64,000 nt of DNA from Acetobacter oeni (lineage in GTDB: Bacteria > Pseudomonadota > Alphaproteobacteria > Acetobacterales > Acetobacteraceae). The stretch lies in NCBI RefSeq assembly GCF_011516825.1, contig NZ_WOTA01000006.1:124001-188000 (forward strand). The letters run 5' to 3'. Position 1 is the first letter of the stretch; every line of letters begins with the position of its first letter. The translations under genes were made by a program, and so were the position numbers. The notes under the pieces are model-generated. The model saw only the letters and a list, made by a program, of their open reading frames with translations, did no database searches and had not been told where the DNA came from. Positions 36,551-46,600 of the stretch are shown here, one piece after another.

Positions 36551-36620
36551 CTCTTGCGCCCTCAGGTATGAGGGCTTATCAAACGCTTTCTTAAGCCCAA
36601 GGGGGCGTTTTCGCCCAACA
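36551..36620 (+). promoter_or_regulatory. Structured leader with mutually exclusive hairpins upstream of speD
   Basis: The speD leader contains hairpin A, GCCCTCA-GGTA-TGAGGGC (36558-36575, 7 perfect pairs). Hairpin B, GGGCTTA/TAAGCCC (36572-36598, 7 perfect pairs), overlaps A and cannot coexist with it. Hairpin C, GGGCG-TTTT-CGCCC (36603-36616), lies before the speD ATG at 36649. A short frame, ATG at 36568 to TAA at 36592 (MRAYQTLS), spans A and B. This is the design of an attenuator or riboswitch, but I match it to no known class. Confidence 0.45.
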
Positions 36621-36648
36621 GGCTGTCTACTGGTTTTGGGGTACGTCA

Positions 36649-37113
36649 ATGAACGCACTTGCTCAACTGGGGATGGTCTCGGAACTCCCGAGCAATAACC
36701 AGATTTCTCCCGCCGCTTCTTCCTGTGAAGATGAGCGGAAAGATTATTTTGTCGAACGTGACGGCGAAAAATTCGCCGGCACGCATCTGCTCGTTGATTT
36801 GTGGGAAGCATCCTGTCTGGATGATCCTGAGCAGATTGACGCTACGCTCTGTGAAGCGGCGATTGCTGCCGGTGCTACGATTCTTCATAGTCATTTTCAC
36901 CATTTTACGCCGAATGGTGGTGTGTCTGGTGTGGTGGTTCTGGCTGAGAGCCATATTTCCATTCATACGTGGCCGGAACGGTCTTTCGCTGCCGTAGATA
37001 TCTTTATGTGCGGTGCATGCGATCCGAATCTGGCCATTCCGGTGATGCAGCGTCTGTTTCAGGCGGGGCGCATTCTGGTTGATGAGCAGCGTCGCGGAAA
37101 AGTTCCGGCCTGA
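36649..37113 (+). CDS. speD: S-adenosylmethionine decarboxylase proenzyme SpeD
   Basis: SpeD makes the aminopropyl donor for spermidine. It is a pyruvoyl enzyme produced by self-cleavage; the site is visible as LAESHISIHTWPE with cleavage between Glu100 and Ser101. The catalytic Cys is expected in the MCGACDPN motif, and the conserved AGATILHSHFHHFTPNGGVSGVVVLAE strand is complete. At 154 residues it is the short prokaryotic form with an N-terminal extension of about 30 residues. speE follows 227 bases downstream, and a structured leader precedes it. Confidence 0.95.
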   Translation: MNALAQLGMVSELPSNNQISPAASSCEDERKDYFVERDGEKFAGTHLLVDLWEASCLDDPEQIDATLCEAAIAAGATILHSHFHHFTPNGGVSGVVVLAESHISIHTWPERSFAAVDIFMCGACDPNLAIPVMQRLFQAGRILVDEQRRGKVPA

Positions 37114-37303
37114 ACAGGATGTTCTGAAAATGCAGAGGTTGTTTCCGGTCGGGTGAGGTCATCGCCTGGCCGGACGCTTCTTTGCGTTGCGGAGCATGCC
37201 TGCGGGCAGACGGTCTCCCGGTGTCATATTTCCCGATATCTTCACATGGCCGGTAGTTGTGTCCGGTCATAATATATCCTGACGCTGTGTTGTTTCTCCC
37301 CGG

Positions 37304-37327
37304 TAAGATGCAGTGATCTTATTTTTC
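37304..37327 (+). other. Terminator-like hairpin in the speE 5' region
   Basis: The inverted repeat TAAGAT-GCAGTG-ATCTTA is followed by five T. It lies just upstream of the speE ribosome site (GAAGGG, start 37341). The stem is AT-rich, so termination would be weak; it could reduce read-through from speD or act as an attenuator. Confidence 0.3.
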
Positions 37328-37340
37328 TGAAGGGTGTCTT

Positions 37341-38213
37341 ATGTCTGAAACCTGGCTGAATGAAGGGCTGTATGACAGCTGGGGACAGCGGTTCCGGGTT
37401 CGGAAAGAACTGGCGCGTATAAAAAGTCCGTTTCAGGATATCGTTGTTTTTGAAAGCGAATTTCATGGTCGCGTGCTGATGCTTGACGGCGTCGTGCAGA
37501 TCACGGAGGCGGATGAATTCGTTTACCAGGAAATGCTGACGCATGTTCCGCTGTTTACGCATGCGGCACCGAAGAGCGTTCTGATTATCGGAGCTGGTGA
37601 CGGCGGCGTTCTGCGGCGTGTTCTTGAGCATAAGAGCGTTGAGCGCGCTGTGATGGTGGAAATCGATGGTGATGTCATCGAATTGTCAAAAAAATATCTG
37701 CCGGGTATCGCCGGAGATGCGTGGAACGACCCGCGCGCTGATGTGATCGTTGGTGACGGGATCGAATACGTTGCGAATGCGGCGGATGGTTCTTTTGATG
37801 TGATTATTGTTGACAGCACGGACCCGATCGGAGTGGGAGAAGTCCTGTTTACGGACGCGTTCTATCAGCATTGCGCGCGTATTCTCGGGACAGGCGGGCT
37901 GATTGTGAATCAGTGTGGTGTGCCGTTTATGCAGGCGGACGAACTGCGCGAGACCAGCGAGCGACGCGCGAAGTTTTTCCCGTATGTATCGGCTTATGTA
38001 GCGGCCGTTCCGACTTATGTGGGTGGGTTTATGACGCTGGGAATTGCCTGCAAGGGCGCGAATCCGGCGGTTCAGGATGTGACTGCCGTTCGGACGCGGG
38101 CGGAATTGTCAGGGATTTTGGGCACAACGCAGTACTGGACGCCGGAGATCCATGTCGGGTCGTTCAATCTGCCGCCTTATATTGCGAAGCATCTTCCCGC
38201 TTCAGAGGGGTGA
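37341..38213 (+). CDS. speE: Spermidine synthase (polyamine aminopropyltransferase) SpeE
   Basis: SpeE transfers the aminopropyl group from decarboxylated SAM to putrescine. The 290-residue protein contains the family motifs FESEFHGRVLMLDGVVQITEADEFVYQEML, the decarboxy-SAM site LIIGAGDGGVLRRVLEH, VEIDGDVIELSKKYLP and IIVDSTDPIGVGEVLFT with the catalytic aspartate, and a C-terminal GSFNLPPYI. GAAGGG precedes the ATG. It works directly with SpeD upstream. Confidence 0.96.
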   Translation: MSETWLNEGLYDSWGQRFRVRKELARIKSPFQDIVVFESEFHGRVLMLDGVVQITEADEFVYQEMLTHVPLFTHAAPKSVLIIGAGDGGVLRRVLEHKSVERAVMVEIDGDVIELSKKYLPGIAGDAWNDPRADVIVGDGIEYVANAADGSFDVIIVDSTDPIGVGEVLFTDAFYQHCARILGTGGLIVNQCGVPFMQADELRETSERRAKFFPYVSAYVAAVPTYVGGFMTLGIACKGANPAVQDVTAVRTRAELSGILGTTQYWTPEIHVGSFNLPPYIAKHLPASEG

Positions 38214-38225
38214 CGGCGAAAGGTC

Positions 38226-38268
38226 GGAACCGGCGCGGTTCCGATACCGGTTCCGGATTACTTTTTCT
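38226..38268 (+). terminator. Probable Rho-independent terminator of speE
   Basis: An 8-bp perfect stem, GGAACCGG/CCGGTTCC (38226-38254), is followed by GGATTAC and then TTTTT at 38262-38266. The inner sequence can also pair (GAACCG/CGGTTC). It lies directly after the speE stop and before the gcv promoter. Confidence 0.65.
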
Positions 38269-38302
38269 CCTGATTGAAAACGCGATCTCCGGAAATATTT
38301 GT

Positions 38303-38331
38303 TTGACAGCGGAATGACAGGGTGCAAGATC
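38303..38331 (+). promoter_or_regulatory. Likely sigma-70 promoter of the gcv operon
   Basis: A perfect TTGACA (38303-38308) is followed after 16-17 bases by CAAGAT, a weak minus-10 match (38325-38330). It lies immediately before the glycine riboswitch, where the leader transcript should begin. Confidence 0.5.
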
Positions 38332-38337
38332 AGCCTG

Positions 38338-38500
38338 TCGCAGAGGGAGAGTCCGGCTTGCAAAGCCGGCGCCGAAGGAGCAACCGCCCCGGAATCTCTC
38401 AGGCTAACGGACCCTGCGGCACTGGTTTCTGGAGAGTGGCGCATCAGGCGTCCGCCGACGGGATAGCGATCTCAGGCAAACGGACAGAAGGGGCACGAAA
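38338..38500 (+). ncRNA. Tandem glycine riboswitch (gcvT motif)
   Basis: Two consecutive aptamers are visible. The first has GGGAGAG, GCCGAAGGAGCAA, then CTCTCAGG and ACGGACCCTGC. The second has CTGGAGAG, CCGCCGACGGG, then ATCTCAGGCAAACGGACAG. These are the conserved core elements of the glycine riboswitch. Placed directly upstream of gcvT, it should switch on the glycine cleavage operon when glycine is high. Confidence 0.93.
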
Positions 38501-38575
38501 CTGATCCTGGTAAAGCCAGGCGGAGCGTGTGCCGATGTCTGCCTGTATATCGATTTCTGCTGACGGAGCGCTGTC

Positions 38576-39709
38576 GTGAGTGATGATCTTCTCCGTACTC
38601 CGTTATTTTCTCTTCATGAAGAGCTTGGTGCGCGGATGGTGCCATTCGCGGGCTATATGATGCCATTGCAGTATCCTGCGGGGATCATGGCCGAGCATTT
38701 GCAGACCCGTGAGCATGCGGGACTGTTTGACGTGTCACATATGGGGCAGGTCGCGGTGCGTCCGGTGGACGGGGATATGGCGCGGGCGGCTCTGGCGCTT
38801 GAGCGGCTGGTGCCGGTTGATGTCGTCGGACTGAAGCAGGGCCGGCAGCGGTATGCATTTTTCACGAACGATCAGGGCGGTATTCTGGACGATCTGATGA
38901 TTGCCCGGATGGACGGCTGGTTTCTGGTGATCGTGAATGCGGCGTGTAAGGCTCAGGACATTGCGCTGATGAAAGCGGGGCTGGAGCCGGAATGTTCTGT
39001 TGAACCACTGGAGGACCGGGCTCTGCTGGCGTTGCAGGGGCCTGACGCCGAAGCGGCGCTGGCGCGGTTCATGCCGGATGTGGCGTCCATGAAATTTATG
39101 GATATGCGGCAGGGCACGTTTGATGGTGCGCGGGTCTTTGTGTCGCGATCCGGTTATACTGGCGAAGATGGGTTTGAAATCAGTGTTCCGGCGGCGAATG
39201 CTGAGCGGGTGGCGCGGATGCTGCTGGATCAGCCGGAGGTGATGCCGGTTGGGCTCGGGGCGCGGGACAGTTTGCGGCTTGAGGGGGGCATGTGTCTCTA
39301 CGGTTCTGATCTGGATGAGACGACATCACCTGTTGAAGGTGCGCTGGAATGGGCCGTACAGAAGGTGCGGCGCAAGGGAGGCGCGCGTGAGGGCGGGTTC
39401 CCCGGCAGTTCTGCTGTGCTGGCGCAGCTTGAGAGCGGGGCTTCGCGGCGGCGTGTCGGGCTGCAGGCGGAAGGGCGGGCTCCGGTGCGTCATGGGGCGC
39501 CGCTTTTCTCGCAGGCTGAGGGGGGCGGGCAGATCGGCGTTGTGACGTCGGGTGCGTTCGGGCCGCAGGCGAAAGCGCCGGTGGCGATGGGGTATGTTGA
39601 GACGGATTATACCCTGAACGGTACAGAAATTTTCGCGGAATTGCGTGGAAAGCGGATACCTGTGACGGTGGCGGCGATGCCGTTTGTGCCGGCGCGATTC
39701 AAACGCTGA
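38576..39709 (+). CDS. gcvT: Glycine cleavage system aminomethyltransferase GcvT
   Basis: The T-protein moves the aminomethyl carbon from lipoyl-GcvH to tetrahydrofolate and releases ammonia. The 377-residue sequence shows MVPFAGYMMPLQYPAGIMAEH at the start, then LFDVSHMGQ, GGILDDLMI, the catalytic-region FVSRSGYTGEDGFEI and GLGARDSLRLEGGMCLYG. A GTG start is used, about 75 bases after the riboswitch core. gcvH and gcvP follow in the same direction. Confidence 0.95.
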   Translation: MSDDLLRTPLFSLHEELGARMVPFAGYMMPLQYPAGIMAEHLQTREHAGLFDVSHMGQVAVRPVDGDMARAALALERLVPVDVVGLKQGRQRYAFFTNDQGGILDDLMIARMDGWFLVIVNAACKAQDIALMKAGLEPECSVEPLEDRALLALQGPDAEAALARFMPDVASMKFMDMRQGTFDGARVFVSRSGYTGEDGFEISVPAANAERVARMLLDQPEVMPVGLGARDSLRLEGGMCLYGSDLDETTSPVEGALEWAVQKVRRKGGAREGGFPGSSAVLAQLESGASRRRVGLQAEGRAPVRHGAPLFSQAEGGGQIGVVTSGAFGPQAKAPVAMGYVETDYTLNGTEIFAELRGKRIPVTVAAMPFVPARFKR

Positions 39710-39808
39710 GCGGATATGGCAGCCCTGTGTCCGGGTCCGGATGCGGGGATGTTGTGGTTTTTTCAGGCTGGAGGACCTGCAAGGCGGGTCGGGAACGGGA
39801 AGAAAACA

Positions 39809-40174
39809 ATGACGCTTTATTTCACGAAAGAGCATGAGTGGCTTCGCGTAGAAGGCGATGTGGCGACGGTCGGGATCACGAAACACGCGGCGGAGGAACT
39901 GGGGGAGATTGTGTTCTTTGAACTGAACACTTCCGCACCGGAAGTGAAGCAGGGAGACTCGATCGCGGTGGTTGAGTCGGTGAAGGCGGCGTCCGATGTT
40001 TATGCGCCGGTAGATGGTGTCGTGACGGAAGGTAATCCGAGCCTTGCGAATAATCCTGAGCTGATCAGCTCCGATCCTGAAGGTGAGGGCTGGATGATGA
40101 AGCTGAAGCTGACGAACACGGCGCAGCTTTCCGAACTGATGGATGACGCGGCGTATCACGCTCTGATTTCCTGA
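39809..40174 (+). CDS. gcvH: Glycine cleavage system H protein GcvH
   Basis: This 121-residue lipoyl carrier shuttles the aminomethyl group between GcvP and GcvT. The N-terminal FTKEHEWLRVEGDVATVGIT and the lipoylation site VESVKAASDVYAP (Lys59) are typical. The ATG at 39809 follows GGGAAG; the frame is open to 39716 but has no H-protein similarity there. Confidence 0.95.
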   Translation: MTLYFTKEHEWLRVEGDVATVGITKHAAEELGEIVFFELNTSAPEVKQGDSIAVVESVKAASDVYAPVDGVVTEGNPSLANNPELISSDPEGEGWMMKLKLTNTAQLSELMDDAAYHALIS

Positions 40175-40274
40175 CACCGGCACGAGGCGGCCTGGCGGCG
40201 GAGCGCTGCGCGGGTTGTCATCCGGTAATTTTCGGTTGTGAAATTTCTTGTTTCCACGAGGGAAGATCCTGACT

Positions 40275-43145
40275 GTGCAGACACACTGGTCCGATTTGCA
40301 GACACCTGTGCAGGCTTTTGCCTCTCGTCACATTGGTCCGCGTGAGGCGGAGATTGAGGCCATGCTGAGTGCTCTCGGGCTGGAGAGCGAGGCGGCGCTG
40401 CTGGACGAGACGGTGCCGTCCTCGATCCGCACGGAAGCGGCTGTGGGAATTGGTCCCGGCTGGTCTGAAGTCGAGGTTCTGGCGCGGCTGAAGGCGATGG
40501 CGGACCGGAACAGGGTCATGACGTCGCTGATCGGGCAGGGATATTACGGCACGATTCTGCCGGGGGTGATCCAGCGCAATATTCTGGAAAATCCTGCCTG
40601 GTACACGGCTTATACGCCTTATCAGCCGGAGATCAGTCAGGGGCGGCTGGAGGCTCTGCTGAATTTTCAGACACTGGTGACGGAGCTGACGGGGCTGGAT
40701 ATCGCCAATGCGTCGCTGCTGGACGAGGCGACGGCGGCGGCTGAGGCGATGGCGCTGGCAAAGCGGGTTTCGAAGAGCCGGTCGAATGTATTTTTTGTTG
40801 ATGAGGACACGCATCCGCAGAGTCTGGCGGTTCTGAGGACGCGGGCCGGACCTGTCGGGATTGAGATTGTTGTCGGTGATCCGGCGAAGGAACTGGATGC
40901 GGCGTCCGTGTTCGGGGCGCTGTTTTCCTGGCCGGGCAGTTCGGGCGCGGTGCGTGATCCCCGGGCGGCGATCGAGGCTCTGCATGCGGCGGGTGCGATT
41001 GCGGTGATGGCCGCCGATCCGCTGGCGCTGGTGGTGCTGGCGTCCCCCGGGTCTCTGGGGGCGGATATCGCCATTGGCTCGATGCAGCGTTTTGGCGTGC
41101 CGATGGGCTTTGGGGGGCCGCACGCGGCTTACATGGCGGTGCGGGATGCCTGGAAGCGCAGCATGCCGGGGCGTCTGGTGGGTGTGTCGGTGGACAGCGC
41201 CGGGCAGCCGGCTTACCGGCTGGCGTTGCAGACGCGTGAGCAGCATATCCGTCGTGAGAAGGCGACGTCGAATATTTGCACGGCGCAGGTTCTGCTGGCG
41301 GTCATTGCCGGGATGTATGCCGTTTATCACGGACCGGAAGGGCTGACGGCGATTGCGATGCGGGTGGCCGGGCTGACGGCGGCGCTGGCGTCCGGGCTGC
41401 GGAAACTGGATGTGGCTGTGGTGTCGGAATGTGTGTTCGACACGGTGACGGTGCGGGTTTCAGCGGATGTCGCCGCTCATGTTCATGCGCGGGCGGTGGC
41501 GGCGGGGATGAATTTTCGCCGGGTCGGCGAGGGTGTGATCGGGATCAGTCTCGATGAAACGACGACGCCGACGGTGGTTGAGGCTGTGTGGCGGTGTTTC
41601 GATCCGGCGTGTTCGGCTGAGGAACTGGCGGCGCTGGTGCCGGGCCGGACCGGGCTTGCGGATGCCGTTCCCGCGAGGTTGCGTCGTGAGGGTGCGTTTC
41701 TGAAGCAGGATGTGTTCAGCATGCATCGTTCGGAGACGGACATGCTGCGTTATCTGCGGCGACTGGCGGACAAGGATCTGGCGCTGGACCGGTCGATGAT
41801 TCCGCTGGGGTCCTGCACGATGAAGCTGAATGCGACCGTGGAGATGGTGCCGATCACCTGGCCGGGATTCTGCGATCTGCATCCGTTCGCGCCGGCGGAT
41901 CAGACGCAGGGTTACGCGGAGCTGTTCCGGGATCTGGAAAGCTGGCTGTGCGCGATCAGCGGTTATGACGCGGTGTCTTTGCAGCCGAATTCCGGGGCTC
42001 AGGGGGAATATGCCGGGCTGCTGGCCATTCGGGGCTATCTCCGGGCACAGGGGCAGGAGCAGCGGGATGTCTGTCTGATTCCGGCTTCGGCCCACGGGAC
42101 CAATCCGGCTTCGGCGCAGATGGCGGGGATGAAGGTTGTCGTAGTGCGCTGCGATGCCAGTGGCAACGTGGACATGGACGATCTGAAGGCGAAGATTGCG
42201 GCGCATGCGAACACACTGGCGGCGATTATGATCACCTATCCCTCGACGCATGGTGTGTTTGAGGAATCCGTGCGTGAGATCTGCGGGCTGGTTCATGAAG
42301 CGGGTGGCCAGGTTTATCTGGATGGCGCGAACATGAATGCGCAGGTCGGGATCGCGCGGCCGGGGCTGTATGGCGCGGATGTCAGCCATTTCAATCTGCA
42401 CAAGACGTTTTGTATTCCGCATGGCGGTGGTGGCCCGGGCATGGGGCCGATCGGGGTGCGGGCGCATCTGGCGCCGTTCCTGCCCGGGCGTCCGGAAGAA
42501 GGGGGGGCGGCTGCGGTGTCGGCGGCGCCGTTCGGGTCGGCTTCGATTCTGCCGATTTCCTGGGCTTACATTCGCCTGATGGGGGATGAGGGGCTTGTGC
42601 GGGCGACCACGATGGCGATTCTCAATTCCAACTACATCGTGTCCCGTCTGGAAAGGGCTTACCCGATTCTTTATCGCGGCGGGAAAGGCCGCGTGGCGCA
42701 TGAGTGCATCGTCGATCTGCGGCCGATTAAGGATATGACGGGCGTGACGGTGGACGATATTGCCAAGCGTCTGGTGGATTTCGGGTTTCATGCGCCGACG
42801 GTGAGTTTTCCGGTGGCGGGTACGTTCATGATTGAGCCGACCGAGTCTGAAGGGAAGCGGGAACTGGACCGGTTCTGTGACGCGATGCTGGCGATCCGCG
42901 AGGAGATCAGGCGGATAGAAGTGGGGTGTGTGACGGTTGAGGAGTCCGCTCTGCGTCATGCGCCGCATACGGCGCGGGATCTGGCCGTTGCTGAGTGGCG
43001 GCGGGCTTATCCGCGCGCGAAGGGGTGTTTTCCGCCGGGGGTGGCGCCGGACGTGAAGTACTGGCCGCCGGTCGGACGCATTGACAATGCATACGGGGAC
43101 CGGAATCTGGTATGTTCGTGTCCGGAAACGGCTTCGTACGAGTAA
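40275..43145 (+). CDS. gcvP: Glycine dehydrogenase (decarboxylating), single-chain GcvP
   Basis: The P-protein decarboxylates glycine using PLP. At about 956 residues it is the fused single-chain form. The N-terminal half starts [17 protein letters not shown], and the C-terminal half holds the PLP lysine in [25 protein letters not shown]. Other landmarks are [12 protein letters not shown] and [14 protein letters not shown]. The GTG at 40275, 10 bases after GAGGGAAG, is preferred over the TTG at 40248. It completes the gcvT-gcvH-gcvP operon; the L-protein is not in the window. Confidence 0.95.
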   Translation: MQTHWSDLQTPVQAFASRHIGPREAEIEAMLSALGLESEAALLDETVPSSIRTEAAVGIGPGWSEVEVLARLKAMADRNRVMTSLIGQGYYGTILPGVIQRNILENPAWYTAYTPYQPEISQGRLEALLNFQTLVTELTGLDIANASLLDEATAAAEAMALAKRVSKSRSNVFFVDEDTHPQSLAVLRTRAGPVGIEIVVGDPAKELDAASVFGALFSWPGSSGAVRDPRAAIEALHAAGAIAVMAADPLALVVLASPGSLGADIAIGSMQRFGVPMGFGGPHAAYMAVRDAWKRSMPGRLVGVSVDSAGQPAYRLALQTREQHIRREKATSNICTAQVLLAVIAGMYAVYHGPEGLTAIAMRVAGLTAALASGLRKLDVAVVSECVFDTVTVRVSADVAAHVHARAVAAGMNFRRVGEGVIGISLDETTTPTVVEAVWRCFDPACSAEELAALVPGRTGLADAVPARLRREGAFLKQDVFSMHRSETDMLRYLRRLADKDLALDRSMIPLGSCTMKLNATVEMVPITWPGFCDLHPFAPADQTQGYAELFRDLESWLCAISGYDAVSLQPNSGAQGEYAGLLAIRGYLRAQGQEQRDVCLIPASAHGTNPASAQMAGMKVVVVRCDASGNVDMDDLKAKIAAHANTLAAIMITYPSTHGVFEESVREICGLVHEAGGQVYLDGANMNAQVGIARPGLYGADVSHFNLHKTFCIPHGGGGPGMGPIGVRAHLAPFLPGRPEEGGAAAVSAAPFGSASILPISWAYIRLMGDEGLVRATTMAILNSNYIVSRLERAYPILYRGGKGRVAHECIVDLRPIKDMTGVTVDDIAKRLVDFGFHAPTVSFPVAGTFMIEPTESEGKRELDRFCDAMLAIREEIRRIEVGCVTVEESALRHAPHTARDLAVAEWRRAYPRAKGCFPPGVAPDVKYWPPVGRIDNAYGDRNLVCSCPETASYE

Positions 43146-43226
43146 TCCCGCCGCGTATGTCGGCCCGCCGGACTGGTGATTCCCGGCCGATGGCCGTGCG
43201 GGCGGATATTCCGGGATCTGTGAAAC

Positions 43227-43604
43227 ATGGTGAAAGCGCCTTCGGCTCTGGAAAGCGGGCTGGGAAGTCATGAAACGCTGGGGCAGCGCATCCGGGCGTT
43301 GCGGCAGTATGCGGGCATGACGCAGACCGAACTGGCGCAGGCCATCGGGCTGTCGCGGAGTGCGATTGCGCACTGGGAGACGGACCGGGATGGACGGGTG
43401 CGGGAGTATCTGCCCCGGCTGTCCGAGCTGTTTCAGGTTCCTGTTGAAGTGTTTCTCAATGGCATGGCGTCGCAGGACGCGACGGTGGAACTGACAATCG
43501 ATGAGGTCGATCTGCTGAAGCTGTATCGCAGCCTGGATGTCGGGGAGAGGCTGTCCGTGCAGCGGTCAATCGTGCGGCTGCTGAGGCGACGGAAGGCAGC
43601 CTGA
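43227..43604 (+). CDS. XRE-family helix-turn-helix regulator
   Basis: This 125-residue DNA-binding protein has a Cro/cI-type helix-turn-helix at about residues 18-75 (LGQRIRALRQYAGMTQTELAQAIGLSRSAIAHWETDR). A basic C-terminus follows (QRSIVRLLRRRKAA). No effector domain is present. It lies between gcvP and the convergent giant glycosyltransferase gene, whose stop is only 28 bases away. Its targets are unknown; the glycosylation island is one candidate by proximity. Confidence 0.85.
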   Translation: MVKAPSALESGLGSHETLGQRIRALRQYAGMTQTELAQAIGLSRSAIAHWETDRDGRVREYLPRLSELFQVPVEVFLNGMASQDATVELTIDEVDLLKLYRSLDVGERLSVQRSIVRLLRRRKAA

Positions 43605-43632
43605 CCGGGCGGCGCTGTTTAACGCTCTTCTC

Positions 43633-46600
43633 TTACACGCGCTGCTGTGCTTCCCGATGAAGATCCAGCCAGGGGTGCCGTTCGGTCATGAATGTGACGA
43701 TCCGGGTTCGATGATCATCATGTTCGGTGACGCTGTTGGTCATTGATGTTTCATGCACGCGGTATTCGGCGACGACTTCGGGCAGATGCGTGGATTGCAG
43801 ACCCATTTCGCCGAGTGTGCACCAGAGATCGTAATCCTCCCAGCCCATGACATCACGACGGATGTAATAGCCGCCGGCTGCGGCCCAGGCCCATTTTGCG
43901 ACCAGAGCCATGGCATCGATATAATTGCCGCTGATGAGCTGAAGGGGGCGGGCGGGCAGCGTGCCGACGATACCACGGGCGCTGCTGCCGCCAAATTCGC
44001 GGAGTTGCGGATAGACATAAGCGGTGAGCGGGCCGGTTCTGGCGAGAAGCCTGTCGCAGGCATCGGGAAGCAGGCGGTTATCGGCGTCCAGAGAGAGGAA
44101 CCAGCGGGTTTCGCTGGCGGAGACGGCGATGTTACGGGCGGCTCCGAGGCCGATATTGTGATGTGGCGCCAGGACCAGAAGGCGGTTGAAGCGTTCGGCG
44201 TGACGTGTGGCCCAGTCGAGAATGGTCTGCACGGACTGATCGGTCGACGCATCGTCCACGACTATCAGGTCGAGGTTCGCGATGGTCTGGACGCGGACGG
44301 ATTCGAGCGCTTCGACGATGAGGCTCTCGTAGTTATGGGAGGTGATGATGACGGTCACATCCGATGGCCGGAAGCTGTCATGCTCGAAGAGAATGGTGTT
44401 GTCTGCGATTTGTGGCAGACCGCGGCTGCGGTAATCGCCGCGCACGAGCCAGGTTTCGGTTGCGCGGGCGGTGGCGATCTCGTTGCCGAGTGAGGCGATG
44501 GCGGTTTCCATCAGCATGGCCTGTCGCTCGGGGCTGAAGTTCCACAGCACATCGTTGAGAGCGTCCCGGGCCATGCGGGCGCGCAGGGCGGGATCGTCGA
44601 TCAGGGTGGTGAGATGGCGTTCCCACTCTTCCGGGGTGGAGGCGAGGAAGCCGGTGACACCGTTGGTGATGCATTTGCGATAGGGCTCTGTCGGGGACAC
44701 CACGGAAGGGACGCCGGCCAGTGCCGCTTCGAAAAACTTAATCTCGCTTTTGACGTCGCAATAGGTGCTGTCCGGCTGGAGGGGCGCGATGGAGATATCG
44801 AACAGAGCCAGCTTTCCGGGCAGCTCGGGAAGGGGAACGGTCTCCTGCCACTCGATCCGGTCGGACACCGGCGCGAGGCAGGGGAACTCGTCGGGAAACA
44901 TGATGGGGCGTTTGTTGCCGGGTTCCCGGAAGAGGACGAGGCGAAGTCCGGATCTTTCGCGCAGAAGCTTTGCGAGGGTTTCGGCAACGACGGCGAAGTC
45001 TTTCTGGTGGGTTCGTGTGCCGGCGGCGTAGCCGATGCGGATCAGGCCGTCGGACCCGGCGGCATGGCGGGCTCGGGCGGCGGCGCGGCTGAGGCGAAGG
45101 GATAATGCATCGAAGGTATTGGGCAGTGTAAACGCCAGGGAGCGGAAGCGCCGGATTTCCCGGGCGAGGGTTTCCGTTGTGGTGAAGCAGCCGTCGCACC
45201 GATCCATTGTTGCGCGCATGGCGGTGTAGAGGCTGGCAATATGTTCTTCAGTGGCGCCGGTGGTGCGGATGCCGTCCACCAGGGAGACGTTGGCGAGAGC
45301 GGGAATGAAAACCAGGTCATCGACATCGAAGATGATGACGGCCCCGTTTTCCCGGGCGAGTCTGATGAGAATACTGACGTGCTCACTGAAGGAGGCGCGC
45401 CAGAGAATGACGATGCCGGCCCAGGAAAGATCGTCGGGTGTCACGGCGGCGCAGTCCCGGAGGCGTGTGTTATGGCCGATACTGGCGCAGACGGCGGCAT
45501 TGCGGGTGCAGCGATAGAGAGTGCCGGGGGTATTGGGTTCGCCGCTGATGAAGAGGACGTTCTGTCGGAGGGCTCCGGCCGGCAGGGGCGTGGTTTCGGG
45601 AGCAGCCTGAGACGATGCGTCTGGTGACGTGGGTGCCGGAAGGCTTGTGATGACGGGCCTGGAGGGAGCGGGGGGCAGTGTCAGGGGGGGCAGCGCGTTC
45701 ACCGGATCGGGGATTGTGGGAACGAAGTGGGGGCGCAGCAGGGCGTGATAGAGGCGGTGTGGCAGATCGGGGCGTTGTTTTAGGAAGCTGCGGAGGGCGG
45801 TTAGGCCGGATTCCTGGTCTGTCAGTCTGGCATTCAGCCGAGTGATCTCGGCATTTTTGGCTTCGATATGCCCGGTCCAGTCCTTCACTGTTTCGACGAA
45901 AGGAATTGTTTCTGCGAGCTGCTGCTCTGTCTCTGCGAGTTGTTGTTGCGTTTCTGAGAGCTGACGTTGCGCTTTAGTAAGCAGCCCGTTTGTTTCCGCG
46001 AGTTTTTGTTGTGTCTTTACGAGGCTTTCCTGGCGGGTTGCGAGGGCGATTCTCGTTTCTGATAAGGTGAGATGAGTCTGGCGACTGGCGGTGGCCCGCT
46101 CTTTGTTCTGGCGGTCGTTTGCCTGTAGCCGGGCCAGGTCCGCCCAGTGTGTGCCGAGCATTTCAAGGCGGGCAAAGAGACGCGCCCGGGCGGTCGGGGC
46201 GAGTTTCTGCTCGTCCGTTCCCAGGAGACAGGTAAGTGTCTCCGGAATCTGTCCCGGGGCAATCAGCCCCAGCCCTTCTCCATAGGAGAACAGGCAGTTA
46301 GGGGAGGACCGGCTGAGTATTTTCCAGGCGGCGCTTCCTTCTCTGGTCTCCGTTCCGTGAAGGGCGATGATGGCGGTGGGGCTGAGCTGAGACAGGAGGT
46401 GGCTGAAATTTTCCTGCTGATCGTATCGGGATGAGCCGGCTGGCAAAGGCTGAGTGAAGTCATAGTGAACGAATCCGAAAGGTTCGCTGGTTGGTGACAG
46501 GTCCGGATGTTCCGGGGATGAAATGACCTGGATTCGTGTGCCGAGTTCCTGGCTGGAAACGATCTGTCTGGCGTAAGTGATAACGGACGGGGCGGAGTCG

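Noticed and set aside
36551-36648. SAM-II or other known SAM riboswitch before speD
   Set aside because: Hairpins are present, but the conserved cores of the known SAM riboswitch classes are not visible.
41460-43373. Long reverse-strand open frame opposite gcvP
   Set aside because: Composition is dominated by Arg, Pro and His, as expected for the antisense of a GC-rich gene; gcvP on the plus strand is certain.
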